Shown piece by piece: positions 27,391 to 37,298 of a stretch of DNA of 45,121 nt. The notes beneath the pieces were generated by a model. It ran no database searches. It was not told where the DNA came from and saw nothing but the letters and a program-made list of their open reading frames with translations. How positions within the stretch are numbered: position 1 is the stretch's first letter; each line of letters starts with the position of its first letter. The position numbers and the translations under genes were made by a program. Source of the DNA: a bacterium (GTDB lineage Bacteria; SM23-31); assembly GCA_028278455.1 (NCBI GenBank), contig JANQEH010000105.1:1-45121 (forward strand), written 5' to 3'.

Positions 27391-30021
27391 TCACTCGTAT
27401 CTGAGTGAATCAACCGGATCTGTAACAGCCGCTTTAACTGCTTGAATACTCATAACTGCAATCACCGAAAACACTGAAATCATTCCACCGAGAACGAACA
27501 GGTCTACCCCTAAGGATATTCTATATGCGAAATTATCCAGCCATTTCCCGAGAACAATATACGTCAGGGGTGTAGTGATGAATATTCCTGCAGCAAGCAG
27601 GTATAAATAATCTTTTATCAGAAGTCTTACTATCACATCAGGTGATGCGCCAAGGATCTTTCTGATCCCTATCTCTTTTGTCCTGATCCCGGAAGTTAGC
27701 GTGATTAAACCGAAAAGGCCAATACCCGCTATGAAGATAGCGATAACTGAACCGTAACCAACAATCCGGTTCCAGAGCCTGTCATTTCTGTACTTTGTTT
27801 CCATCGACTCATCAAGAAAAGTATAACTAAAGGGGATATCAGGTACGATTTCGTTCCATGTTTCGTTCAAGTATTGCACAGCCTCATGTATTTTGCCGGG
27901 ATATACTCTTACAAGCAGCCTGCTGTATCTCATATAAAAGTCTGCGGAAATCATCACCGGATTGATATCATGATAGAATGACTGGAACATATAGTCTCTG
28001 ACAACACCTATTATGATCGGAGCTTTTGCCGGATCCTGTGAATACCCCGGTATCGGTTTACCGACAGGATCGGTCATGTCGAATTCCCTGATGAGCGACT
28101 CGTTCACTATAACGGCATTTTTGATCTCAGCTGCCGGATCCTGCTTAAAATCTCTTCCGTTTACGATTTCCAGATCAAGAAAATCCACATAATTCTGTTC
28201 TACAGAAAAGATATTGATTGTATAAGTAGCTCCATTATAAAAATACCTTCTTCCGCTCGAATTATTGCTCCCGAGCTCGTTATTAGACGCCGTAAAATCC
28301 TTGATGAGACTGCTGCTGCTTAGCGCATTTTTAAATTGGGCAGATGTACGCTCCCACCCGGCGTCTTTCAGAGGGATCTGGATTATATTCTCTTTATCAT
28401 AACCGGGGCTGCTTTCACGAGTATAATCAAACTGTTTTGACATTATAAGGGTGCTGTTTATCAGAAAAAGCGATAAAGCAAATTGTATTACAACCAGTGC
28501 CCGGGTAAAAGTATTCGATCCTGATAGTTTTAACCTTTTTTGAAGTACGTATACCGGTTTGAATCCGGATATGACAAGCGCTGGATAACCGCCGGCGAAA
28601 AGACTTGTAAAAAATACCAATCCCAGTATTACCGGGAAATATGTCATGATCCCGGAAAACGTCAGATCAAGCTCCTTTCCGACGATATTATTAAAGAGAG
28701 GTAATGCTGACCAGGATAGAATTATTCCCGCAAGCAGCGCAAACAAACTGATAATAACCGTCTCACCCCAATACTGTAATGCAAGCTGTGACCTTCGGGC
28801 CCCAATCACTTTGCGCATCCCGATCTCCTTGGAACGGCTTGAAGACAGTCCAATAGACAAAGTTGTGAAATTTATACAGGCTATAAGCAGGATCATCAAA
28901 GCTATCCCTGATAAAATATAGGAATATTTAGGTGAACTGAATGATGAAAGGTGGATATCTGTAAGTCTCTGCAGATCATATGAAAGTACAAGGGCATCAT
29001 CCGCGAATTTCTCTCTTTCTCTAAGTAATTCCACATACTCCCTGCTGTGCCTGAGTGTAAAATCCTGCAGCGTCTCTGTAAGATCATGATTATCTAACTC
29101 AGGTAAGGTTTTTATATATGTCTGTATGGATACGAAATCCCACCTATCAGCATTATTCCTGTAGGGGCTGACCGATGTGGTAAGCTTCTTGAAAGGTAAA
29201 AGGAAATCAAACTTTATTGTGGAATTCCCCGGAATATTTTCTGCTGTACCGGTTACGATGAACTCTTCGTACTCTTCATTCAACTTTATAAATAGACTAC
29301 TTCCAATTGGATCATCATCTCCAAAGTATTTGCCGGCTGCATCCTTGCTTAATACAACCGAATTCATGTCCTCAAGTACCGATCCGGGATTCCCGGAAAG
29401 AAGGCCGAATGAAAAGACTTTAAACACCGAAGTATCTGCATATAAAACGTTCTCGTCATTTACTATTTCATCCTTTCGTACATAGTGCTTCAACCTTTTG
29501 AATCTGATAAAACTCTCAATCCCGGGAATCTCTGAGCAAAGTGCAGGGCCTAGAGGAATCGACTGATTGGAATTCATACTTTTTATACTTCCATCCGGAT
29601 TATATCTTAATAGGGTTACGCGGTAGATATTTTCTGCATTTTCATGAAATTTATCGTAAGAATATTCGTCTCTGACATAAAGAAGAATAAGGATACAGAA
29701 TGCCAACCCGATTGACAGGCCCATTATGTTAATCAGTGTATATCCTTTTTTCCTCTGAATATTTCTCAATGCGATCTTAAAATAATTTTTTAACATTATC
29801 TGACTCCCTATCGCTGCTTTTTCAGTCCTCCTGAAAAAACTCAAGATCACCTGCATCATGTACCATGTCCAGGCTTTGGATTTTCCGGCATTATGGTAGA
29901 TGTCGTTGAATATCTCTCCGAAATCACCGATCCTTGTATCCGGCTTTTTATATTTGTACAGCCGTTTGAGCATCCTCTCTGCAAAACGCGGGGGATTTTT
30001 ATATCCGTAATCTTTTTTCAT
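27391..30021 (-). CDS. Orphan FtsX/MacB-type permease G, first permease of unit 6
   Basis: The 876-residue permease starts with ATG overlapping the PadR6 stop as ATGA. Its prefix has 'PPRFAERMLKRLYK' and the landmark 'WYMMQ'. Coupling loops are 'KEIGMRKVIGA' and 'KEIGIRKILGA', and the tail is 'DPVDSLRYE'. The 'EQR' usually before the second loop is 'GIR' here. The gene is followed by permease F. The intact loops and full length speak for a working protein. Confidence 0.9.
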   Translation of the reverse strand: MKKDYGYKNPPRFAERMLKRLYKYKKPDTRIGDFGEIFNDIYHNAGKSKAWTWYMMQVILSFFRRTEKAAIGSQIMLKNYFKIALRNIQRKKGYTLINIMGLSIGLAFCILILLYVRDEYSYDKFHENAENIYRVTLLRYNPDGSIKSMNSNQSIPLGPALCSEIPGIESFIRFKRLKHYVRKDEIVNDENVLYADTSVFKVFSFGLLSGNPGSVLEDMNSVVLSKDAAGKYFGDDDPIGSSLFIKLNEEYEEFIVTGTAENIPGNSTIKFDFLLPFKKLTTSVSPYRNNADRWDFVSIQTYIKTLPELDNHDLTETLQDFTLRHSREYVELLREREKFADDALVLSYDLQRLTDIHLSSFSSPKYSYILSGIALMILLIACINFTTLSIGLSSSRSKEIGMRKVIGARRSQLALQYWGETVIISLFALLAGIILSWSALPLFNNIVGKELDLTFSGIMTYFPVILGLVFFTSLFAGGYPALVISGFKPVYVLQKRLKLSGSNTFTRALVVIQFALSLFLINSTLIMSKQFDYTRESSPGYDKENIIQIPLKDAGWERTSAQFKNALSSSSLIKDFTASNNELGSNNSSGRRYFYNGATYTINIFSVEQNYVDFLDLEIVNGRDFKQDPAAEIKNAVIVNESLIREFDMTDPVGKPIPGYSQDPAKAPIIIGVVRDYMFQSFYHDINPVMISADFYMRYSRLLVRVYPGKIHEAVQYLNETWNEIVPDIPFSYTFLDESMETKYRNDRLWNRIVGYGSVIAIFIAGIGLFGLITLTSGIRTKEIGIRKILGASPDVIVRLLIKDYLYLLAAGIFITTPLTYIVLGKWLDNFAYRISLGVDLFVLGGMISVFSVIAVMSIQAVKAAVTDPVDSLRYE

Positions 30022-30347
30022 AGTTCTCGTTCAATTGCCGGGATCGATATACCGTTCCAGATAGCATTCTGGGCGTTCCGGAGTTCGATCATGGCCTTAA
30101 GACCATCCTTAGTGTGTTTATATATCCGCTTGCTTCTTCCTCCACGGGATTTCATCGGCTCACTCAGGTACGATTCGAGATACTTTTTCTTCTCCAGTCT
30201 GTCCAGCGCTTCATAGACCGATCCAAGAGACCATTTTTTGTCCGAAACCTCGATAAGCTGTTCCCTGATTGGAACGGTATATGCATTACCCTGAAGTCTC
30301 CAAACTGCGAGGAGTACAAGTTCTTCACCCCTTGTTAAAAGATCCAT
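30018..30347 (-). CDS. PadR family transcriptional regulator 6
   Basis: This 109-residue winged-helix regulator has residues 43-50 reading SVYEALDR and a wing with 'RGGRSKRIYKHT'. AAGGAG is close before the ATG. It controls the only unit in the window with two permeases. The promoter region also faces the decayed TonB receptor gene on the other strand, 175 bases away. Confidence 0.92.
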   Translation of the reverse strand: MDLLTRGEELVLLAVWRLQGNAYTVPIREQLIEVSDKKWSLGSVYEALDRLEKKKYLESYLSEPMKSRGGRSKRIYKHTKDGLKAMIELRNAQNAIWNGISIPAIEREL

Positions 30348-30370
30348 AACTTCTCCTTGAATATTACCTA

Positions 30371-30385
30371 ATGTTTTTGAAACAT
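30371..30385. promoter_or_regulatory. Candidate PadR6 operator (ATGTTT half-site)
   Basis: ATGTTT-TTG-AAACAT is a perfect dyad just downstream of the -10 element. Further up, TGTTTC occurs twice, 11 bases apart (30401-30406 and 30412-30417), in direct orientation; the second copy overlaps the -35 element. Confidence 0.58.
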
Positions 30386-30392
30386 ATAGATA

Positions 30393-30418
30393 TACGCCGC
30401 TGTTTCCAATATGTTTCA
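30393..30418 (-). promoter_or_regulatory. ECF sigma-W-like promoter of unit 6
   Basis: The minus strand reads TGAAAC-N16-CGTA, an exact match, about 46 bases before the PadR6 start. Confidence 0.72.
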
Positions 30419-30522
30419 GATTAATTAGGAAATAAATACATCAATGTTAATAATCTGAGTCACCCTTTATTAATAACAGATTGTCAATATAACTTATACT
30501 ATGATGAAGGAAATTTCAGCTT

Positions 30523-33124
30523 ATGAAAATGAGATCGTATATATTAAGCAGTGCAGTCATCCAATTTCTTTCTACAACTCAACCATCAACCGGCCAGCAG
30601 ACAGAAAAAGGAAATATACGAACTCTTTTTAAGGAGCGGATCACAGTTGAATTCAGAAATACTCCCCTCTCCAAGGCGATTTCGATCATTGAAGGAAAAA
30701 CACAGGTACATTTCAACTACCTTATCAATGACCTGCCGAATGATCACAAAGTTTCAGGGAAATACGTAAACATTCCGGCTAATAATGTATTGAAAAGCAT
30801 ACTTGATCCGGTAAATCTGGAATTACGGATATCTGATTCCGGAGAGGTTATAATCGTTAAGCCTCCAAAAAAAAATACAAACGCATATGATCCGAAGTTC
30901 ACTATTAGCGGCTATATCACAGACGCATCTACCGGAGAAGCTCTTATTGGGACTAATATATATATATAAGTATTGAGGGCTGGTTGTCTAACAAATAATT
31001 ACAGATTCTATTCTCTGACAGTTCCGGCCGGGTACTATAAAGTACAGTACAGCTATATTGGATATGATATAGAGAATATCGGGGTCGAGTTATCCGGCAA
31101 TGCTATACTAAATATAGAAATGATGGAAGCTATACAATTATCCGAGACGATCGTTATTACGGGTGAAGCCGAGGATCTCAACGTCAGATCAAAAGAGATC
31201 GGCCTCGTTAAGATCAATCCAAGATCAGTAAAATACGTGCCGACATTTCTTGGTGAGCAGGATATTCTGAAGACGATTCACCTTCTGCCGGGAGTTACAT
31301 CATCTCGTGAAGGGGATAGTGGATTTTACGTCAGGGGAGGTAATTCCGATCAGAACCTTATCCTATTGGATGAAGCATCGATCTATAATGCCTTCCACTT
31401 TTTCGGATTTTTTTCCGTCTTCAATTCAGATGCTATCAGGGATGTAAAGTTGCATAAAGGCCCTTCACCTACGAAATATGGAGGTTAGCTTTCTTTGGTA
31501 CTGGATATCCAGATGAAGAAAGGTAATAACAAGGAATTCGAAGGTACGGGAGGGAAAGGAATTCGAAGGTACGGGAGGGATCGGACTGATCTTCTCGAGG
31601 ATCATGCTCCAGGGACCAATAAAAAAAAGACAAAAGCTCTTTTATATTTTCGGCAAGAAGAACTTATGCTGATGTTTTCCTGAATATATCAAATAATCAG
31701 GATGTGAAGGACTCAAATCTTCTTTTCTATGATCTGAACTTAAAGACCTATTATATCCTGGGGGAGAAAGACCGGCTGTTCATATCAGGTTATGCGGGGA
31801 AAGATGTTCTCGGATTCCAGGGCATCTTCAAGCTTGACTGGGGCAATAGCACCTCTACTCTGCGTTGGAATAATCTTTTCAGCAGAAAGCTTTTTCTGAA
31901 TACTTCTTTCATATTCAGCGACTATAAATACAATATGAATGTCTATGCCGAAGATGAAGACGACGACACTGTTACTATCTCTTCAAGAATAAGGAATTTG
32001 AGTGCAAAACGGATTTCGAATACTTCATAAATTCTAACAATATAATCGGATTCGGACTGAAATATGGATATTACAGGTTTAGGCCGGGTTCTATTACTGC
32101 TAAAGGTCATGATTATTTCGAAGCGGTTTTCGGAAGGAGGCTTGTTGACGAAGGGGTGATTTACCTGTCTCATGAAATCAGCGAAATAAAAAGGATCAGC
32201 CTCAATTACGGCCTAAGATATTCAGTTTTTGCCACTACAAGACAGAAAGACGACTATACAGACCTTATAGAGGAGGATCTGATATTCCATAAAAAAGAAG
32301 CAATAACTCATCAAGGCTTTGAACCAAGGATTACTGCTAATTTCAGCATCAGTAAAACAAGCTCACTCAAAGCAGGTTTCTCAAGAAATTATCAGTTCAT
32401 ACATCTTCTTTCCAAGTCCACTTCCGGCACTCCGCTCGATGTCTGGCAGCCCAGCAACAAGCTGATCAAACCCCAGCGCGGCGACCAGGTTTCAATGGGA
32501 TACTTCAGAAATTTCAATGAAAATAATTACGAGACATCGGTTGAGGTCTTCTATAAGGATATGAAAAACCTGACTGACTACAAGAACGGAGCAAATATTC
32601 TCTTAATAAGCTTTTTTGAATCCGAGGTTGTCACGGAGAAAGGATGGGCTAAGGGTGTGGAATTCATGTTCAATAAGAATTTGGGGAAACTCAACGGTTG
32701 GGTGGGCTATTCACATTCAAGATCGATTAAAAATTTGCTGATATAAACAACGGCTGATCCTTTCTTGCGCGATATGACCGCACCCACGACCTATCGGTTA
32801 CCGGTATTTATTCGCCTGAGAAAAAATGGAAGTTCTCAGCAAACTGGGTGTATTTCAAGGGACAGCCAATAACGATTCCATACGGAAAATACCAGGTGCA
32901 TGGATATGATGTGACAGCATATTCCGATAAAAACAACTATAGACTGCCTGCATATCACAGGCTCGAATAGGGGCCTTCTATACAACCAGAAAGGGCGGGA
33001 CATGGAATTTTTCGATCTATAATGTTTATGCGCAAAAAAATACATACTCCCTGATGTTCAGAAAAAAAAACATACCGGGGATAATGTAAGCTGTGCGTCT
33101 ATCTCTTATAACTTCAAATTCTGA
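30523..33124 (+). pseudogene. Decayed TonB-dependent receptor (STN + carboxypeptidase-like + plug + barrel)
   Basis: Joined across frames, this reads as an outer-membrane TonB-dependent receptor. An N-terminal STN-like region ('LSKAISIIEGKTQVHFNY') comes first, then a carboxypeptidase-regulatory-like domain ('ISGYITDASTGEALIGTN'), a plug ('FYVRGGNSDQNLILLDEA') and a barrel ending in 'ISYNFKF'. The lesions seen are: in-frame stops at 30967-30969 and 31486-31488; a 25-bp tandem duplication at 31531-31580 that shifts the frame; a further 1-base shift in the A run at 31621-31628; another shift near 32005; and one near 32720 followed by more stops (around 32753 and 32968). The neighbouring genes are intact, so sequencing error is an unlikely cause of so many lesions. 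Its former ligand is unknown. Confidence 0.88.
31531..31580 (+). repeat. 25-bp perfect tandem duplication inside the TonB receptor pseudogene
   Basis: Bases 31531-31555 and 31556-31580 are identical and contain GGAATTCGAAGG. Because 25 is not a multiple of three, the second copy shifts the reading frame. The frame that continues with the family-typical 'GLI-SR...L-GP' motif resumes one base out of phase after it. Confidence 0.93.
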
Positions 33125-33130
33125 TTGTCC

Positions 33131-34117
33131 ATGAATGAAAAATATTACGGAATAAAATGCTTTTCAGTTCTTCCGGAGAACTGTCATTTCAATCGCAGCC
33201 AAGTAATTTCAGCACGATATATCAATTTATTCCCCAGGCTCACTGGACATATTAATAAATATAATCATAATCCATCCTTTTCGATTCGCTGTCTCATTAT
33301 CCTGGCTCTCATAGTATTCATACCTTTCACTACAGGCTGCTTCAAGGATATCGTCAGTATTGATCTCAGCGGTATCGGTTCGAAAATGGTTATCAACGGA
33401 CTTGTCACAGATACCGGCTATAATATTGTGGCAGTCAACAGGATTGCGGATTATTTCCTGAACGGCGAGAATCCATCTGTTCCGGGAGCTAAGGTGACCT
33501 TCATGGACAATGAAAACAACACGTATATACTTGATGAGTTTAAGGATGATCCCGGGCGATACCGCAGCCGGGAATATGAAGGAAAACAGGGAAGAGAATA
33601 CAGATTGAGTGTGATTATTGAAGGCGAAGAATACTCGGCAGTATCCAAAATGCCTGATGCGCTTGAACTGGATTCCATCTGGTTTGAATTGGAATATAAC
33701 AGATTTTTTAAGGTTAAGTGCCGGTTTACGAACCGTACGGGCATTAAGGATTTCTGCTGTTTCGCCATGTATAACAGCGGTTATTCCGTTTTTTCAGATT
33801 TCCAACTCTATTTCGACCGTGAAGAAAATGACGGAAAAGAAATCACGTACACTTTTGAGAATGTCGGCTTCAACCTGACGACTACCTGATTATCCAGGTC
33901 TGGGCTATTGTAGAGGTTTTATACAACTATTATTCTTTTCTCAATACTCTCAGGGAATATGAACGTGAGTATGATGATATTGATTCACCGGATACGATCT
34001 TTTTACCGCTGACATATTATAATCCCACCTCTAATATGTCTGAAAATGCACTTGGTTATTTTAACGCAATGGCATTTAAAATGCTACGGATTCCTTATCT
34101 ATTTTTAACAGATCCTG
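33131..34117 (+). pseudogene. Frameshifted DUF4249-type lipoprotein gene
   Basis: A hydrophobic leader with lipobox 'FTTGC' precedes 'IDLSGIGSKMVINGLVTD', 'SVPGAKVTFMDNENN' and 'REYRLSVIIEGEEYSAVSKMP', the pattern of DUF4249 proteins that follow TonB receptors in Bacteroidota. The frame stops at 33889, yet 'DYLIIQVWAIVEVLYNYYS' and a plausible C-terminus ('NPTSNMSENALGYFNA') continue one base out of phase from about 33877 to past 34070. One frameshift is therefore clear. The open frame then runs into the end of the opposite M24 gene, so the true end is lost or displaced. The leader is unusually long if the start is near 33131. It shares the fate of the receptor upstream. Confidence 0.78.
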
Positions 34118-35506
34118 TCATTTTATCAGGTAGAATTTCCTTGGATATCCGTCGAGAAAATCTGCACCTTTTTCGGTAAAAATGATCGTCTCCTCCAATC
34201 CCATCCTTACGCGTTCATTCCCCCACTCGGGAATATCTGCGGCAACGCTGAATTCCATAGCATACGCAGTATTGAAATAAAGCGGATGCTCTCCGGAACC
34301 GGGAACGAATTCCTGTTTCTCCGGCATACCGATCATCGTTCCCGATCCATGCCCGTAAGGCCCTATCGGATGCGAATATATTACCGGATTCAATCCTTCT
34401 CTTTTCCCCCTGTCAATTATTGCTTTCAGTATCTGGTTGCCGGTCAGTCCCTTTTTCATCTCTTCAAGGTGTATCTCCTGGAGCCTGTTGCCGTTTCTCA
34501 ACAGCTTCTTGATCCCCTCCGGTGGTTCAGTTTCACCCTGCCGGAGCACGTAAGCATTATGCTGCATATCGGTGCAGAGTCCGAGATACACAATCCCGAC
34601 GTCACAGTGCAGTATATCACCGCGGCGGATCACATTGTCATCTCTACCGTACTTCTCACGGTCAGAAGGTGACCTGATAATATCGATCGAGGGCTGGAAC
34701 CATGTAGTTAATCCAATTTCATTGATACGGTCCCTGATCCACCATCTGACATCATCTGCTGTAGTCAGGTCCGGCGTGATCACCTCGTTTGAGAAGAATT
34801 CCGAGATCAGGTCATGAGCAATACCGCAGAGATGACGGTACAGGCTCACCTCGCGGGGGCTTCTCGTCTCATACCAGCCGATACAGACATTTTCCGCAGG
34901 GACAAGGCGGTCTATATATTTTTGGTCAAGAGCCCTTTCGAGTTTCTCTTTATGGAACGCAGACAGTCCGTTGCCGTGGTTAAACGCATCGTGGTGGCCG
35001 TAATGCGGAGCATAATTAATCCCTATCCTTTCGGGATCATGCTCCCGTATATAATCGGCCACAACATTAAACTGTTCGTTCGCCCCTTTCGACCTGTCCG
35101 TAAATATATTCGTATACATATACCCCGCTGAACCAGATCCATGCCAGTTTGCAGTCAGTTTCTTGAATCCTTCCGGGCTGTCATGGAAAAGCAGAATTGA
35201 TAACCTCCTTGCGCACATTACCGGCTCCGGAACAAGAGACATATAAACCGGATCCTCGTCATACTCGAAACATATCACCAGCCACATATCGATCCCTTCA
35301 CGTCTCATAACCTCCGGGAGGATATTGTCGAGCCTCCATTCGAGGATTTCGTTATATATGTTAGCCCGGTCACGCATGGGAAGAATATTGTTTATTTCTC
35401 CATATGGTGACATCTCCCATTTAAATCCATCCTGTGCGTCAGCGTTTAGTGGAATAAAGTTCAAAATAGTAAGGATCGCAATAATGATAACTTTACTTTT
35501 CATCAT
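34118..35506 (-). CDS. Secreted M24 family metallopeptidase (Xaa-Pro aminopeptidase-like)
   Basis: A signal peptide (to about A24-Q25) precedes an N-terminal creatinase-like domain and a pita-bread M24 domain. The five metal ligands can be placed at D302 ('HCDVG'), D313 ('CTDMQHN'), H379 ('SHPIGPYGHGSGT'), E418 ('MEFSV') and E438 or E439 ('GLEETI'). M24 members of this kind remove the N-terminal residue next to proline or act on related small substrates in the periplasm. Two adjacent ATGs (35506, 35503) are possible starts; AAGGGG is seven or ten bases upstream. The gene is intact, unlike its neighbour on the right strand. Confidence 0.88.
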   Translation of the reverse strand: MMKSKVIIIAILTILNFIPLNADAQDGFKWEMSPYGEINNILPMRDRANIYNEILEWRLDNILPEVMRREGIDMWLVICFEYDEDPVYMSLVPEPVMCARRLSILLFHDSPEGFKKLTANWHGSGSAGYMYTNIFTDRSKGANEQFNVVADYIREHDPERIGINYAPHYGHHDAFNHGNGLSAFHKEKLERALDQKYIDRLVPAENVCIGWYETRSPREVSLYRHLCGIAHDLISEFFSNEVITPDLTTADDVRWWIRDRINEIGLTTWFQPSIDIIRSPSDREKYGRDDNVIRRGDILHCDVGIVYLGLCTDMQHNAYVLRQGETEPPEGIKKLLRNGNRLQEIHLEEMKKGLTGNQILKAIIDRGKREGLNPVIYSHPIGPYGHGSGTMIGMPEKQEFVPGSGEHPLYFNTAYAMEFSVAADIPEWGNERVRMGLEETIIFTEKGADFLDGYPRKFYLIK

Positions 35507-35828
35507 ATACCCCTTGGAGTATTATGTTAATAGTTTTTTATACTAATTGATTTATAGTCTCTCTTGAACTGATTATCCCCTTCACTGGAACATACAATTA
35601 TCTTTTCGACCGGAGTTCCAATGCTACGGGGAGGTAATAGAGTAATCTCAAAGCGAAATTCAGTTTATAGCTCAAGCGGATGAAAGTAATATATATAATT
35701 CTCTCTAAATAATCATGAAAAAAACGGAATTATTGCATTTTTAATATTGTATTATTATATACAGATACAATTCAAATACGCATTCCATCATTACGCATAA
35801 AATACAAAAACTTCTCAGGAGGATCAAA
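35507..35828. other. Intergenic region between divergent genes
   Basis: The M24 gene and the small membrane protein gene are transcribed away from here. I see a strong AGGAGG site just before 35829 but no clear palindrome, no ECF-type motif and no coding potential. Confidence 0.6.
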
Positions 35829-36395
35829 ATGGTTTCAATAGTATCATTATGGTTACCTATTTTGCTATCTGCTGTATTTGTATTCATTATAAGTACCATA
35901 ATCCACATGTTCCTTCCCTATCACAGGAGCGACCTTTCTGGTCTGAAGGACGAGGAAAAAGTCATGGATGCACTTCGTGATTTCAATATCCCCCCGGGGG
36001 ATTACTGCATGCCCCATGCGGGTGATCCGGAGACAATGAAGAGCAAGGAATTTCAGGATAGGGTGAAGAAAGGCCCTGTCGCCATTTTCACGTTCTACAG
36101 ACCGGAAGATTTCCTCAATATGATTCCGAGTATGGTGATGTGGTTCTTTTATATCGTTCTGGTTAGTCTCTTATCTTCTTACATCGCAACCCGAGTTCTC
36201 GAACCGGGTGCATATTACCTTTCGGTATCCAGATTCGTAGGAGCAACGGCATTCATGTGTTATTCGATCGCTCTTCTACAGAATTCGATTTGGTTCAAGA
36301 GAAAGTGGTCAACTACATTCAAGTCGATGTTCGACGGCCTGATTTATGCATTATTCACCGCCGGAACGTACGGCTGGCTCTGGCCCGCCGCCTAA
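35829..36395 (+). CDS. Conserved small integral membrane protein, unknown function
   Basis: This 188-residue protein has about four membrane segments (near 5-28, 98-122, 132-150 and 165-185) and a polar loop at 35-95 with 'NIPPGDYCMPHAG' and 'KKGPVAIFTFYRP'. AGGAGG directly before the ATG fixes the start. I do not recognise a named family, though I recall similar proteins in other genomes. It is a single-gene unit closed by a perfect hairpin at 36413-36446. Confidence 0.8.
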   Translation: MVSIVSLWLPILLSAVFVFIISTIIHMFLPYHRSDLSGLKDEEKVMDALRDFNIPPGDYCMPHAGDPETMKSKEFQDRVKKGPVAIFTFYRPEDFLNMIPSMVMWFFYIVLVSLLSSYIATRVLEPGAYYLSVSRFVGATAFMCYSIALLQNSIWFKRKWSTTFKSMFDGLIYALFTAGTYGWLWPAA

Positions 36396-36412
36396 TAGGA
36401 GAATACAACTTC

Positions 36413-36446
36413 CCGGAACAGGGGAGTTCACACTCCCCTGTTCCGG
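36413..36446 (+). terminator. Terminator hairpin after the small membrane protein gene
   Basis: A perfect 15-bp GC-rich stem (CCGGAACAGGGGAGT and its complement) with loop TCAC is followed by TTTA. The stem is very stable although the T run is short. From here to 36707 I see no gene. Confidence 0.8.
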
Positions 36447-36707
36447 TTTAAAGAATTACCTGAATAACAGCTGGGATCATTACTTTTACATCCGAATTAT
36501 CTTTTCTATCACCATAATCTCCTCCTCCAATTATTATTTATGTTGAGTTCCCTTATGCATTTTTGACAGAGTGAAGAAATCTCGAATCAAAAAACTAATT
36601 TTATATTAGGGAAAATACGAGAATCTAACGTATATTAGTTTAATCCGGGATCTAAGCCAATTACTTACCACAGTCTGTCTTTGGGCTGGAAATATCGGGA
36701 GAAGGTC

Positions 36708-37274
36708 ATGAACAGATCCAAAATCTATATAATTATATTCTTCATTTACTCCGTAATTCTTTTTTCCTGTTCTGCACATCACCAGACTATAATTGATAAG
36801 CGGGGTACTTTAAAGCTAACCGATTATTCTTATTTCATTTTCGGAAATGTCAATCCGATAAATCCGAAACCGGAAGGTATAAGAAATTACAGGATTGTAT
36901 CATCGGAAAATATAAGATCAAGGGTGGAAAATGCTTTTAATGATATGGGATTCGCGGTGCTTAACAAAGGTGATTATCTAGACCTTCCGGCTGAAGAAAA
37001 AGCAAGAGTCATTTCGGGAATTTGCTATCAGTATAAGACCAAAGAAAACAGGTTCCCGGTATTTGGGGGTAAAACTAATATACACAATGACTGGCAGACA
37101 AAAATAAATTTTGCGTTAGATCTTTATAGCGGATATGACTGGGTTTACCATGTCGAATCGTTTATCTGGGAAAATCCGATTCTGAAAAAAAGCGCCGGGA
37201 ATGAAGCTGTTATGCAGGCATTATCAAAAATGATGGTCGATTTTTCCCTGGATATAAAGCATTCCCATTATTAA
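36708..37274 (+). CDS. Lipoprotein of unknown function, tandem paralogue 1
   Basis: The ATG at 36708 is preferred over 36681 because GGAGAAGG lies just upstream and because it yields a clean lipoprotein leader with 'ILFSC'. The mature part carries 'KLTDYSYFIFGNV', 'VENAFNDMGF' and 'CYQYKTKE', shared in order with the next gene. About 188 residues. The family is not known to me. Its second half ('WQTKINFALDLYSGYDWVYH') suggests a compact beta-rich domain. The two copies are probably co-transcribed. Confidence 0.72.
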   Translation: MNRSKIYIIIFFIYSVILFSCSAHHQTIIDKRGTLKLTDYSYFIFGNVNPINPKPEGIRNYRIVSSENIRSRVENAFNDMGFAVLNKGDYLDLPAEEKARVISGICYQYKTKENRFPVFGGKTNIHNDWQTKINFALDLYSGYDWVYHVESFIWENPILKKSAGNEAVMQALSKMMVDFSLDIKHSHY

Positions 37275-37298
37275 ACATTTCTTCATATGGGATTAGTT

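Noticed and set aside
30378-30403. Plus-strand TGAAAC at 30378 as an ECF promoter for the TonB receptor
   Set aside because: The bases 16 nt further on are CTGT, not CGTA; it is part of the PadR6 dyad.
30523-32746. Several separate small genes in the TonB receptor region
   Set aside because: Translations join in order into one receptor; the breaks are stops and frameshifts.
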